Assembly (NCBI RefSeq): GCF_963583255.1
Contig: NC_084803.1
Span: 9,352,238 to 9,416,237 of the forward strand
Direction of reading: 5' to 3'
Length of the DNA: 64,000 bases
Source of the DNA: Pyrus communis
Taxonomy: Eukaryota > Streptophyta > Magnoliopsida > Rosales > Rosaceae
Shown: positions 11,880 through 21,679 of the stretch, piece after piece
Layout of the letters: every line of letters starts with the position of its first letter
Numbering within the stretch: position 1 is the stretch's first letter
The notes under the pieces: model-generated
Told to the model about the DNA's origin: nothing
Databases searched by the model: none
What the model saw: the letters and a program-made list of their open reading frames with translations, nothing else
Position numbers and translations under genes: made by a program

Positions 11880-12224
11880 ATGATAAGTGAGATGAAGTCT
11901 GCAGTCTGTCTCTCGCAGCTCGTCCTCGTTCTCCTTCTATTGATATCCTCTCAATCTCTTCCCAGCTCAGCCCATGCAACTGCCCACCTGAATAATCCTG
12001 CCAGGGTTCTTGCCGGCCAGCAAGTCCGGATGCAGCAGCAGGAACCAGAAGGCGCTGCAAACAATTACGATTTGAGTACTCCGAAGCTTGGGATTCACAA
12101 GAAGATAATACATAGGCCGACTCCCAAAGGGCAACGTGCCAAATCATCATCGTCCCCAATTTCAACTCAGATGCCTTCCCTTGCTTTGGGTTTATCCCTT
12201 TGCCTTTTCTTCTTCCTCTTTTAA
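11880..12224 (+). CDS. Small secreted, possibly GPI-anchored peptide precursor A
   Basis: Intronless frame of 114 residues (110 if the second Met at 11892, MKSAV, is used; I prefer it because the hydrophobic signal peptide then begins at once). Layout: signal peptide LVLVLLLLISS, a polar middle rich in Gln/Asn, a basic block KLGIHKKIIHRPTPKG, a Ser-rich stretch, then a C-terminal hydrophobic tail LALGLSLCLFFFLF with nothing after it. That is the plan of a GPI-anchored or membrane-tethered short peptide. The basic block resembles RRPRPTKG in the gene at 15748, suggesting distant relatedness. I do not recognise a named family, and the function is unknown. Confidence 0.65.
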   Translation: MISEMKSAVCLSQLVLVLLLLISSQSLPSSAHATAHLNNPARVLAGQQVRMQQQEPEGAANNYDLSTPKLGIHKKIIHRPTPKGQRAKSSSSPISTQMPSLALGLSLCLFFFLF

Positions 12225-13240
12225 ATTCTCCGATGCAATTTACGTACAACTTGCTACTCAAATTAGGAATATTTTTCTCCCTATATCAAGTACGTATACT
12301 ATGTATATATATCCGTATGCGTATATGTAAATGTCTCCGACCATTCTTGGAATTTAGAAGTGTTATTGTGTTATCAATATTATTATTACCCACATGTATA
12401 CATACTTGTATTGAAAAGCTTGAAAAGGACTTATATGTATACTTAGTTTCGCTTGGCAAATGACAATTTACAAACTTTTACATCATGTGGTCCTCATTAA
12501 CTCATTCTCATGAGAAAATTTTCATTGTAACGGAAATATAAGTGGTATACTACGTATTTTATAATAGAAGTGGTGGGAAATTTTATTTTATAAGTTATTA
12601 ACTTTTTAGCACACATATCCTATTATTTGTATAGTGACACGTTGTGTATCATCCCGTGTACTGATCACACTAAAAAATCTCTCCATTCTAATGGTCCACC
12701 TCACACAAATTTACAAAAAGGTACTCAAAAAATAAGGCGGTTAAATTTCCGGCCCCAAAGTCATGCAAAAGGATTTTGTCTCTCCTAATACTCAATACCA
12801 ACGGTGCACAAGCACAACGATAAATTGACAAATCGCACAACGGGTTGGGATTAGGATGGATTTGAGAAAAGCACATATACAATGTCGATATTCTAAAAAA
12901 ATCACGCAAAAAAATGAGACAACAAATCAAGCTTATTGCGTACAACGTGTACTCCCTCTAAAATGTTATTACTTAAGCACATTTTTTTATATACTTTTTA
13001 GAAGCCTGATTCCAATTTTGTTTGGCTAATGTAAATTCGTTAGTCTCCCTACATTCCTATTTTCCTACCACCTCCATTTGCATGAACATCATCGTAGGCT
13101 ACGCAGGGAAGGGAGAAACAAAACCATGTACGTAACCGTTACTCCTCAAACCATATCATCTCTAATAATTAAATTGCCCCGAGGAGGTGTGCAAACCCTA
13201 ATTTTCTCCGGAAGGAATTAGGGTTTTCAGAGAGAAAAAT
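12225..13240. other. Spacer between peptide genes A and B
   Basis: AT-rich DNA containing the 3' UTR of gene A and one copy of a dispersed repeat (12511-12653). Small frames at 12136-12463 and 12688-12945 lack any protein character and were not accepted. Confidence 0.5.
12511..12653. repeat. Dispersed ~140-bp repeat, copy 1
   Basis: Shares long near-identical blocks with 49233-49374, including GGTATACTACGTATTTT, AGAAGTGGTG and ATTTGTATA-TGACACGTT. No inverted termini were recognised, so the element class is unknown. Confidence 0.7.
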
Positions 13241-13627
13241 ATGATGAGGTCGTTTCGACGTATATTTTTATTGTTTGTAATCCTCTTCGTTGCCGCGCGT
13301 GACGATCATACTCAGAGAGCTTTGGCTGAACATGATCGCGATCGCGATCGCAATCCCGACCGTTATATGGAAGGTGTATGCAAGAAGCATCAAAGGCAAA
13401 CAAACGAGGTGGTTTCGTTGCATGGCCGTGCGTTAATTGGTGGTGGGGGTGGAGCTACATCCCTCAGGAAGAAACGTTGCCGGGAATATTATAATAAAAT
13501 TTCTAATTCGTCTCACGCAAATATGACATCTGCTGCTGCTGCTGCAATCTCAATTTCTCATCATGTGTGCGTCGCCATCCTACCAGCTGTGTTAATCTTC
13601 GTTCTTTGTCCATTCTTTCCATTGTGA
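13241..13627 (+). CDS. Small secreted peptide precursor B, Cys-containing
   Basis: Intronless frame of 128 residues. It starts with MMRSFRRIFLLFVILFVAA (signal peptide), then a charged Asp/Arg run built on a repeated GATCGC (DRDRDRN), a middle with GVCKKHQRQ, a Gly run (IGGGGGATSLRKKRC), NSSHANMTSAAAA (two N-glycosylation sequons), and a hydrophobic C-terminal tail ending PFFPL. The GG-A-x-x-LR block vaguely resembles YGGASDLR in the gene at 18844. The last ~60 coding bases are duplicated downstream as a fragment starting at 16341. I do not recognise the family; the function is unknown. Confidence 0.55.
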   Translation: MMRSFRRIFLLFVILFVAARDDHTQRALAEHDRDRDRNPDRYMEGVCKKHQRQTNEVVSLHGRALIGGGGGATSLRKKRCREYYNKISNSSHANMTSAAAAAISISHHVCVAILPAVLIFVLCPFFPL

Positions 13628-13922
13628 TGTATGATGTATGTATATGCTATTGATATCATCACCCCCACATAAATTTGTGTGTTGTTTCTTAGAAAAGAAC
13701 ATAGAAACTTCATGTTCCTGATTTTGATGATCATGTACGACGCACGTATGTAAAAAAAATTGTGTCGTATTGTAGCACTTCTACCATTGATATATTTATG
13801 TTGAGGGTTTGATTCTCGGATGTATTGGATCGGAATTAATGGATGAAAATTTCTAAAATTTCAAAAGGCATGCACATTTATTGAGATTCAGACTGGATTT
13901 GCAGACATGGAAGAAGAGATGA

Positions 13923-14480
13923 ATTTCCAAACCTAGTTATTTTCCTCCTTTAGGGAACTATTAATCCACCATATTAAATTAACTCTTTTTGTTAAGTGCT
14001 TTATACTCTCCATCGAATCACCTTAACTTTCATACTAAATGATAGCTAGAAACATGATGAATATGGTGTATTTTTGCTCACCACCCTCAAGTAGTAGTAA
14101 TACTCAACACCTAATTAAATTTCCAAACCTAGTTTTTTTTCCCTTAAGATACTAGCTATTAATCCACTATTAAATTAACTAATTCTTTTTGTTCATTGCT
14201 TTACGCTTTTCATCGAACCAACTTGACTTTCATTACTAAGTGGTAGCTAGATGCACGAGGAATATGGTGCATTTTTACTCATCATCCATTTGCTCACACC
14301 TGAATTTTCAATTAACCTAGTTATTTTCCCCGATATTATTTATCCACCATATTAAATTACGTAAGTCTTTTTATTAATTGGATTATACTTTTCATCGAAT
14401 CACCTTGACTTTTATTACTAAGTGGTAGCTAGAAACATGATGAATAGGATGCATTTTTGCTCATCACTCTCGAGTGGTGG
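13923..14480. repeat. Three tandem ~190-bp repeats
   Basis: Each unit begins near TTTCCAAACCTAGTT or its variant, passes ATTAATCCACCATATTAAATT, CATCGAATCACCTT, and GTGGTAGCTAGAAACATGATGA, and ends near TTTTTGCTCA. Starts are about 13923, 14119 and 14309. Unit 2 of the segmental duplication holds at most one such unit (around 16840). Confidence 0.8.
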
Positions 14481-14615
14481 TAAAACTGACCACTATACTT
14501 ATTATCATTGAATGGGTTTAAATTTTGAGATTTGTATTTATTCACAACACAAATCTTGAAATTTAAACCCATATAACGATGATAAATAAGGTGGTGAGCA
14601 TCATCATCATTTGAG
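14469..14615. mobile_element. Hairpin MITE, family H, copy 1
   Basis: Left arm CTTATTATCATTGAATGGGT then TTAAATTT pairs with the right arm AAATTTAAACCCATATAACG then ATGATAAATAAG. Other copies are at 18029-18168 and 61851-61975. Confidence 0.7.
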
Positions 14616-15676
14616 GCTAGTGAGCAAAAATATTCCTTGATAAATAAACGAAGCATCCTCGACATGGAAATAGAAGTAAGCCATTGATTCCTTTGTCTTT
14701 GAGGGCTCTCCAAGAAAAGGATATTAGAGGCATCACATTCTCTTCTATCCATTCAAAGTGATTTGGTCGACCCTTAAGAAAAGGTCTCTAGCTAATTATT
14801 CTTTTTCATCAAACCTCTCTCCTCACTATAACTTTTGGAGCACAATCTTCTATGATTCGCAAAGAGTGAGATTCTAACTTAAACATCTTCTGATATTAAC
14901 CATACTATGGTTACGTCAGAAACAGACCTTAATAGATCGCGGCCACCATAGAATCGCAAATTCCCCAGCCAGTTTGTACATGTTTACATATATAATTGAC
15001 TAGGTGCTGCCCTTGTATGGCTTAAAGTATGCACTGTGAATAAAATCTCGATACGATTCCGAACCAAGAAAGCAAAACCACACGCATGCACATATACATG
15101 TGCCTGCAGTAGATCTATTTTATTCCGATTAACAAGAATCTTTACTTTATCCACTGGCCAAGAAATCCTTAATCAACTTATTTTTTTCTACTTTTCGCCG
15201 GTGACGAAGTAAGGATTTCATGTTTGTGGAAGGAGGTCTTTCACATATATAGGTAATTTGCAGAATTGAAAGATCCTAAATTCAATACAGAGAACTAAAA
15301 ATATTGAACAAATTCACCCGAATATGAGATAAAGAGTAAGCAAGAAATTGTTTAAAATACAAGTTAAAAGCTAAATACAAAAGTTGATAGAAGAAGGAGG
15401 GGAAGTGAAGATTGCACCGCAATAAGAAGGATGGAGAGAAAAATGAGGTCTAGCATGGAATGAAAAAGAGTTTGAATTGAAAACACATTTGAATTTTAAG
15501 GATATTAAACAGATATACAGCATTAGCATGAAGCTACTATTAGATTAGCAGGGGAAAAAAAGGCAGGATGGGCCGGGGACCATTCTAGTCCCTCAGTAAC
15601 TCCGCCCATGCTTTTCTCTTTATCTTTATGCCTAATAATTAGTGCTAATTACACTTAAACAGATAGCTGCAGAAGT

Positions 15677-15684
15677 CTATTTAA
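15677..15684 (+). promoter_or_regulatory. TATA-like box of peptide gene C1
   Basis: CTATTTAA sits about 65 bases before the start codon and is kept at the same place before C2 (18773-18780), as expected of a shared core promoter. Confidence 0.5.
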
Positions 15685-15747
15685 GTGTGTCCCTCTTGCT
15701 CATCAACAACCTTTGAAAAATTATTTACAGTTAATATTTAAGAGAAG

Positions 15748-16211
15748 ATGAGAACAGAATTACTAATATGGTCCTTTTTTATGCTCTGTCTGGTTGTTCA
15801 TTCTGCATGTGAAAGCACTTCCAACCCTAAAACTGGAGATTATACACCTCTGAAGAAGCAGCATGACCACCTTAAGCATAAGGGTAAGCTCACAAATTCT
15901 CTCGACATGTCGAGAAATATATCCGACCTCCCAACGTTCTTTTTCGCTAATTGTATCAATGTTATACGCTTGCAGATGTATATGATATGATGAACAAATC
16001 AAGCAGAAAAGACCATCAAAGAATGCATGAAGTTCAGCATTTAAGGATTTCCCTGAGAGCAAAACCAGTCTACGGTAGCGGCGTCTACCTTAGGCGCCCC
16101 CGTCCCACCAAGGGTGCAGCAAGCTCTCTACTAGCTAAGCCCCCCACTTTCTTCCTGTCCGCAGTGCTCAGGCATGTTGCTGTTGGATTGATCATCTTTG
16201 CTCTGTATTAA
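15748..16211 (+). CDS. Small secreted, possibly GPI-anchored peptide precursor C1
   Basis: Two exons, 15748-15883 and 15976-16211, give 123 residues. Signal peptide MRTELLIWSFFMLCLVVHSA, then a Lys/His-rich section, a segment YDMMNKSSRKDHQRMHEVQH, a basic block KPVYGSGVYLRRPRPTKG, then AASSLLAKPP and a hydrophobic C-terminal tail VAVGLIIFALY at the very end. A signal peptide, a short basic core and a C-terminal hydrophobic tail suggest a tethered or processed extracellular peptide. The intron is phase 1 with GTAAGC..GCAG. Its tandem twin is C2 at 18844. I do not know a name for this family. Confidence 0.75.
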
Positions 16212-16340
16212 TCGCTTGAGGTAATTTTGCAGACGTGATTTAGGACGCGATCGATGTGGAAGTTTTGCATGAAACTTTCGCTGTTAAACCCGGCGTTTAA
16301 ATCCGTTTCCGAAACCTGCTTCTTATTTGTAAATTAGAAT

Positions 16341-16412
16341 GTCTGCGCCGCCATCCTACCGGCTGTTTGTTAATCTTAATTCTGTGTTTATTCTTTCAAT
16401 TGTGATGTATCA
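16341..16412 (+). pseudogene. 3' fragment of peptide gene B left by the duplication
   Basis: Matches the end of the coding sequence of the gene at 13241 (CATCCTACC-GCTGT, then the stop region and TGTATG downstream). It has no 5' half, signal peptide or promoter of its own, so it is a truncated leftover of the duplication breakpoint. Confidence 0.75.
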
Positions 16413-17019
16413 ATATGTATGTATATGCTATTGATATCATCAACCCCGCATAAATTTGTACGTTGTTTCCTAGAAAAGAACATAGAAACTTCATGTTCCT
16501 GATTTTGATGGTCATGTACCACGTATGCACGTCGAAAAAAAATTATTGTATCATACTGGAACACTTTTACAATTAATATATTCGTGATGGGGGTTTGATT
16601 TCAGGATATATTAAATAAAGGATGAAATTTTTTGAATTTTCAAAAGACATTCCAAATTTTGGATGAGAAAAGCGAAAGGCATGTATATTAATTTGGGGAA
16701 CTGTTATTAGCACTCTACAAATTTAATTCTACACTCTTTACCAGTGTAATTTTTTTCTAATTATAGAAAGTTTGAAGTGTAAAATATGATTTTTAGAGTG
16801 TCAATTGCAATTCCCTTAATTTATTGAGATTAATAAATGGGTGGTAGAAACATGATGACGAATAGGGAGCCTTTTTCATTTTTCGCTCACCACCCTCACT
16901 AAAATTCTTTAGTGTAACTGAAATACAGGGGTGAAACATCACATGTCATAATAATTTGAGAAGAGTGCTGATAAACCCACTCCGTTATTTTATTTCCCCA
17001 CCCACATTTTAGTATACAT

Positions 17020-17174
17020 TTTAGGGGTGTGTTATCCACACATCCCTTTTTACTTCTCACACACCTTTTGTTAATTTCTCTCTGTTGATCATCTTCAATT
17101 CATCCTATCCGACGACCGAAAATTAGAAGGGTGTATGACAAGTAAAAAAAGGTGTGTGGATATCACACCCCTAA
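17020..17174. mobile_element. Hairpin MITE with AGGGGTGTG termini
   Basis: The left end TTTAGGGGTGTGTTATCCAC and the reverse complement of the right end TTTAGGGGTGTGATATCCAC are nearly identical inverted repeats; similarity goes on through ACACC and TTTTTACTT. A degraded relative is at 26777-26938. Confidence 0.85.
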
Positions 17175-18028
17175 ATTTTAATGTCAATTTTACCCTCTTG
17201 TAAAATGACATGTAAGTACCAAAACAAAAACGTACTGCATATTGCCAATTTCCTTTTGTCCACTGCACATTGCCGAATTGCCCATTTTCTTATGCCCGTT
17301 CACCATCTCTGTAAAAGAAAAAAATTTCTTCTCTCTTTCAATTTAATTATTGTACCTTTCTAGGATGAAATCCCATCTCTTGTAAACAAGTATTTCTACT
17401 TCCATTTTTCTTTCTCCAAAACCCTAATTCCAGGAATCTAATAAAATATGAACCAACCGATCATATATCACCCATCACTGCTTCATAACATCCATGGCTT
17501 TAAACTTTTTGTCCTCCTAGCCCCTTCTTTGGTTCTGATCCCAACCCAAACATCACCCCCTTCTCTCTCATTTCCCTTCTTTCTAAAACTTTAAATACAT
17601 AACCCACCCATTGCAATTTGCAATACTTGAAATTCAAAGGAAAAATAAAATATCTAAACTATGCAGGGAACAAGAAGATGGGTGGTGAGGCAGTTTTGAT
17701 GCCATGGTGGTGTTCTTATGGTTGGGGGACTTGGGTTGGGCGTTGGGAGTTGGTGCGGGCACTCCAACGGAGTAGGGGTATCGAGGGCTGAAATCACATT
17801 GGGGTATTTTAGGATTGATGGGGGTATGAGAAAAGAGTGTTTTCTTCTTTCAACATTTTTGGTGGGTGAAAAAATAAAATGGGGTGGGAAAATAAGACAA
17901 TGGAGTGGACGTAGTACCACTCTTTGAGAAACACTTATAATAAAAAATTATAATAAAAAATTTCCTCCAATTATAATATTATGACATGTGGTGTTTCGCT
18001 CCGTATTCCAAACATATTGAAAAATCTC
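17175..18028. other. Unassigned insertion in duplication unit 2
   Basis: About 850 bases absent from unit 1. Short frames on both strands near 17654-17927 have biased composition (Pro/Thr-rich or Gly-rich) and no family signal. Nothing else was recognised. Confidence 0.4.
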
Positions 18029-18168
18029 TTAAAGTGGTGATAATGCTCACCACCCTACTTAATATCATTGAATGAGTTTAAATTTTTAAATTTGTATCTA
18101 TTCACTAGATAAATATTGAAAATTAAAACGATGATAAATAAGGTAGTGAACGTCACCATTACTTGAGA
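18029..18168. mobile_element. Hairpin MITE, family H, copy 2
   Basis: Counterpart of 14469-14615 in duplication unit 2: TATCATTGAATGAGTTTAAA at left and AACGATGATAAATAAGGTAG at right. It was present before the duplication. Confidence 0.65.
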
Positions 18169-18843
18169 GTGACTAACAAAAATATTCCCTGATTAATAAG
18201 CAAAGCAAAGCCATTAATTCCTTTGTATTTGTGGGCTCTCCAAGAAAAAGATAATAGAGGCATCATATTCTTTTCTATCCATTCAAAGTGATTTGGTCGA
18301 TCTTTAAAAAAAAAAAGTCTCTAGCTTAATTTATTCCTTTTCATCAAACCTCTCTCACAATAACTTTCGAAGCATGAACCTTCATGATTCGCTAAGAGAG
18401 AGATTCAAACTTAAAACAACTTCCGACATTAAAGAGATATTCATACGACTATACTGGGAGCTAGTTATGTCAGAACACAACACGATCGACCACAGCCACA
18501 GTCGAATCGCAAATCCCCCCCGCCCAATTTGTGTTTACGTATAATTGATGACTAAGTACTGCCCTCTTGTATGGCATAAAGCATGGATTGTGAATAAATT
18601 CTCTATACGATTACGAACCAAGAATGCAAAAAACCACACGCTACACATATGCATGTGCCTGCAGCAGATTAACAAGAATCTGTTCTTTGTCCACCGGCCA
18701 TATGAAAACCCTAATTAACTTTATCTTTATTTTTAATTAGTTCTAATTACACAAGCATATAGCAACAAAAGTCTATTTAAGTGCGTCCCTCTTCCTCATC
18801 AACCACCTTTGAAAAATTAGCCACGGTTAATATTTGAGGGAAG

Positions 18844-19308
18844 ATGAGAACAGAAATACTAATATGGTCCTTATTTATTCTCTGTCTGGTTATTCATTCT
18901 GCATGCGAAACCACTTTCAACCCTAAAACTGGAGGTTATACACCTCTGAAGAAGCAGCATGGTCACCTCAAACTTAAGGGTAAGCTCACAAATTCTCTCG
19001 ACTGATCGAGAAATATATCCGATCTCCCTACGTTCTTTTTTGCTAATTTTATCCGTGTTATAAGCTCTGCAGATGTATATGATATGATGAACAAATCAAG
19101 CAGAAAAGACCATCAAATAATGCATGAAGTTCAGCATTTAAGGATTTCCGAGAAAGCAAAGCCATCCTACGGTGGTGCCTCCGACCTTAGGCACACCCAT
19201 CCCGGCAAGGGTGCAGCAAGCCCTTTACTAGCTAAACCCCCCAATTTCTTCCTCTTCGCAGTGCTCAGGCATGTTGCTGTTGGATCGATCATCTTTGCTC
19301 TGTACTAA
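18844..19308 (+). CDS. Small secreted, possibly GPI-anchored peptide precursor C2
   Basis: Twin of C1 with identical architecture: exons 18844-18979 and 19073-19308, again 136 and 236 coding bases and 123 residues. The signal peptide (MRTEILIWSLFILCLVIHSA), the YDMMNKSSRKDHQ segment and the C-terminal tail (AVLRHVAVGSIIFALY) are almost unchanged. The centre differs: where C1 has YGSGVYLRRPRPTKG, C2 has YGGASDLRHTHPGKG, losing four of the basic or Pro residues. Both copies keep open frames and splice sites, so both could be functional. The function is unknown. Confidence 0.75.
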
Positions 19309-19856
19309 TCGCTTGAGGTAATTTTGCAAACGTGATTTAGGACGGAAGTTTTGCGATGAAACTTTCGCTGTTAAACCCGTGTTTAAACCCGTTTCTCTAA
19401 CCTGTTTCTTATGTAATTGTGAATTAGAATATCTACTTATTGAATTGCTTCATAATTTTCTTCCCTTCTTCCCCTGTTCTTACCTTACTTCATAAATTTC
19501 TTCCCTTCTTCCCCTGTTCCTAGCCAAAGCATATGCTGTCCGGTAACTGTCATACCACGCAAAAAACTACGGTCGATGAGGTGTGATGTTTAAACGAAAG
19601 CAGAAACATGATTCGTATATGTAAAACGAAAGCAAGAAACTAAATACGAAGAGAAAAAAAGCATTAATACATGGTTTTCTATAAGTAGAAGTGGAAGAGA
19701 TACAGAACCTTTGTAAAGAGCTTCACACACCAGCATATACAATATACTTCTCCCACAATTGATCAGAGCAGCACGACACGGTCATACATGGTTTATTTCC
19801 GAGCTTAGCAGACTAGATTCTGAAAGCATCTGTCTGAAATCGCTCATCATCAACCT
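19309..19856. other. Spacer and probable 3' UTRs
   Basis: Contains the 3' flank of C2, the end of duplication unit 2, and the 3' region of the minus-strand F-box gene. A short direct repeat CATAAATTTTCTTCCCTTCTT-type motif occurs at about 19450 and 19490. Confidence 0.5.
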
Positions 19857-21093
19857 CTAATGGCCATACCTCTCTGTACGGAAAACTGACCGTGGAATGT
19901 AAAAATTTGGCTTTTTAATCTCCTTCAAATTCTTCAAATTGGATGTCGCGTTCTCAATATCCCGACGAGTCAAGTTCACACACCCAAACAAATCCAAGTA
20001 CTCGAGATTTGGACATCCTACAGATATCAAAGCAAACCCTTTAGCCGATACCTTTGAGAATCGAAGTTCAAGGTGCTCCAAATTTGGCATAGATTTGCCA
20101 ATTGCAGCAGCTTCTGAATTTCCATCCTGAGGCCAAGTGTTTAAGTACTCGTCTGGAACAACTCCAGTGTGTTCGGATGGATCTAACCAATTCATCATAT
20201 TCCGTTTCAAGATTTTCAGATTTGGGCAGTTCCTCCCAATCAACGCCAGAGACTCATGAGATACTTCGTGGCAATAGCTGATGTCAAGTTCCCGGATCAT
20301 GGGGCAGCGAAACGCTATATCAGCCATGGACGAATCAGTCACATTCGAGCAGCTCTTGATCGAAAGAACCTCGAGGTTCGGGCACCTAAATCATTACATT
20401 ACGATCACTAACAATGTCTCACTTCATCAATCAAACGGAAAGGAAAAATGAAGCTTCAAAATGCAATATATGGCAAAAAACACTTCCAATCGTAGATTCC
20501 GAAAAGATTATTAACCAACTTAAGGTAGTGTCATCACAATCCAAACCTCAAAGATCAAATTTTGACGAACCAAAAACTCAAATTCTAAACCTTGAGCTCA
20601 GCATACAACAATCAAGATCAAAACTTTATGCCGAAAACATCTAATCAATGATAACCTCCTTTTCCTCATTCCAGATTATGCATAACCCGAGTCTCCTAAT
20701 TCAAAACAGATAAACAAGTTCTGTTATGGAAATGAAAGATTTATTATACCTCTGAGCGACGAGCGAGAGAGGCTGATTGGAGCAGTGCGCGGTGCGGATC
20801 TGTTTCAGCGAGCCGGCGCTCCAATCGACGACAGATCGGAGCATGGAATCGACCCGCCGCTCGAACTCCGGGGTCCACCACCGTGCGGACTCGGACGGCG
20901 GCTCGAGGTGGAAGGCGGAGTTGAGGCAGGGCTCCTTGCACGCCTGCAGCCACGGCTTGCAGACCAGCATTGGCCCAATCCATCGTTGCTCCAGGATGAG
21001 CCGTCCCAGGATGTTGATCAGGCACTCCTGGGTCAACTCGGCCCAGTCCGAGCCGGACTCCGTCACTGTTTCTTCGCTGTTGGTTGTTTCCAT
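19857..21093 (-). CDS. SKIP1: F-box protein SKIP1-like (leucine-rich repeats)
   Basis: Substrate-recognition subunit of an SCF ubiquitin ligase that binds SKP1/ASK through its N-terminal F-box. Two exons on the minus strand, 21093-20750 and 20385-19857, give 290 residues. The F-box starts near residue 16 (DWAELTQECLINILGRL), with MLVCKPWLQACKEP typical of SKIP1-like proteins. Exon 2 carries leucine-rich repeats such as CPNLEVLSIKSC, CPMIRELDISYC, CPNLKILKR, MPNLEHLELRFS and CPNLEYLDLFGC. The protein ends early at RTERYGH followed by TAG; the remains of a longer tail (DERFQTDAFRI) lie downstream in another frame. The LRR domain is intact, so function may survive the loss of about 11-12 residues. 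Confidence 0.9.
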
Positions 21094-21307
21094 TTCGGTG
21101 GTTGCGCGAATGCAAGAGAGTTCGGTTTCTGTCGGTTAGATATTCGTATGGGAAAAGTCATGAAATAAGGTATATCGGTCAATTTACGTGAGGTTGTTCC
21201 ACAACTTGACACGTGTCAATACTGTGGCTCATGACTCACCCACTCGTCTCCCCATCCAGTGGACGGCTCATCATGAACCGTTAATGTTAGTTACTGATAC
21301 GTAAACG

Positions 21308-21443
21308 ATGATGATCTATTCATCATGATTCATCACCCAAGTAGCTGAATTTTAACTCTTAAGTTCAAATGAGATAATCTAACCATGATGATCTATTCAT
21401 CATGTAAGTAGCTAAATTTTAACTCAAGTTCAAATGAGATAAT
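21308..21443. repeat. Two-copy tandem repeat, ~75 and ~58 bp
   Basis: The first copy begins GATGATCTATTCATCATG and runs through AAGTTCAAATGAGATAAT. The second repeats the same order from 21387 with short deletions. Confidence 0.8.
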
Positions 21444-21615
21444 ATGTCTTATAACCGATTGTACATACCGTTTACACGATATAGATGCATGAAATCTCTT
21501 TACGTGATATAAATGCATGAAAATATACAACCGGAGTACAGCTAAGAATGTTATTGTTCGTGCCAAAAATAAATAAAAAGTACCACAAAAGGATGGGCTT
21601 GTTCAGATGATTGAA

Positions 21616-21679
21616 GGCAGATTGTCTACCCTCATGTTTGGGTGTCCTTCCCATCCTCTCCTATTTTGTACGGTCAAGC
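21616..21679. mobile_element. Terminal fragment of the Mutator-type MITE family
   Basis: GGCAGATTGTCTACCCTCAT then GTTTGGGTGTCCTTCCCATC is clearly the same terminal inverted repeat as the element at 5948-6170. No opposite arm was seen nearby, so it is probably a truncated or highly diverged copy. Confidence 0.65.

Larger units (their letters stand above)
13567..16340 (+). repeat. Segmental tandem duplication, unit 1
   Basis: This unit starts in the last exon bases of peptide gene B and runs past peptide gene C1. It matches unit 2 (16341-19414) in order: the gene-B 3' end, a shared downstream block (AGAAAAGAACATAGAAACTT), a hairpin repeat, the TCTCTAGCT block, and the whole C gene with its leader and 3' flank. 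Each unit has private insertions. Confidence 0.85.
16341..19414 (+). repeat. Segmental tandem duplication, unit 2
   Basis: The second copy begins abruptly with the 3' end of peptide gene B (GCCGCCATCCTACCGGCTG) right after GAATTAGAAT. Unit 2 ends at the same GAATTAGAAT, then continues into unrelated DNA. That places the duplication junction at about 16340. Unit 2 has an extra ~1 kb (about 16920-17995), including a MITE at 17020-17174. Confidence 0.85.

Noticed and set aside
20744..21168. Overlapping frames on both strands at the SKIP1 start, up to 127 residues
   Set aside because: They are shadows of the GC-rich first exon of the F-box gene, which explains the sequence with known motifs.
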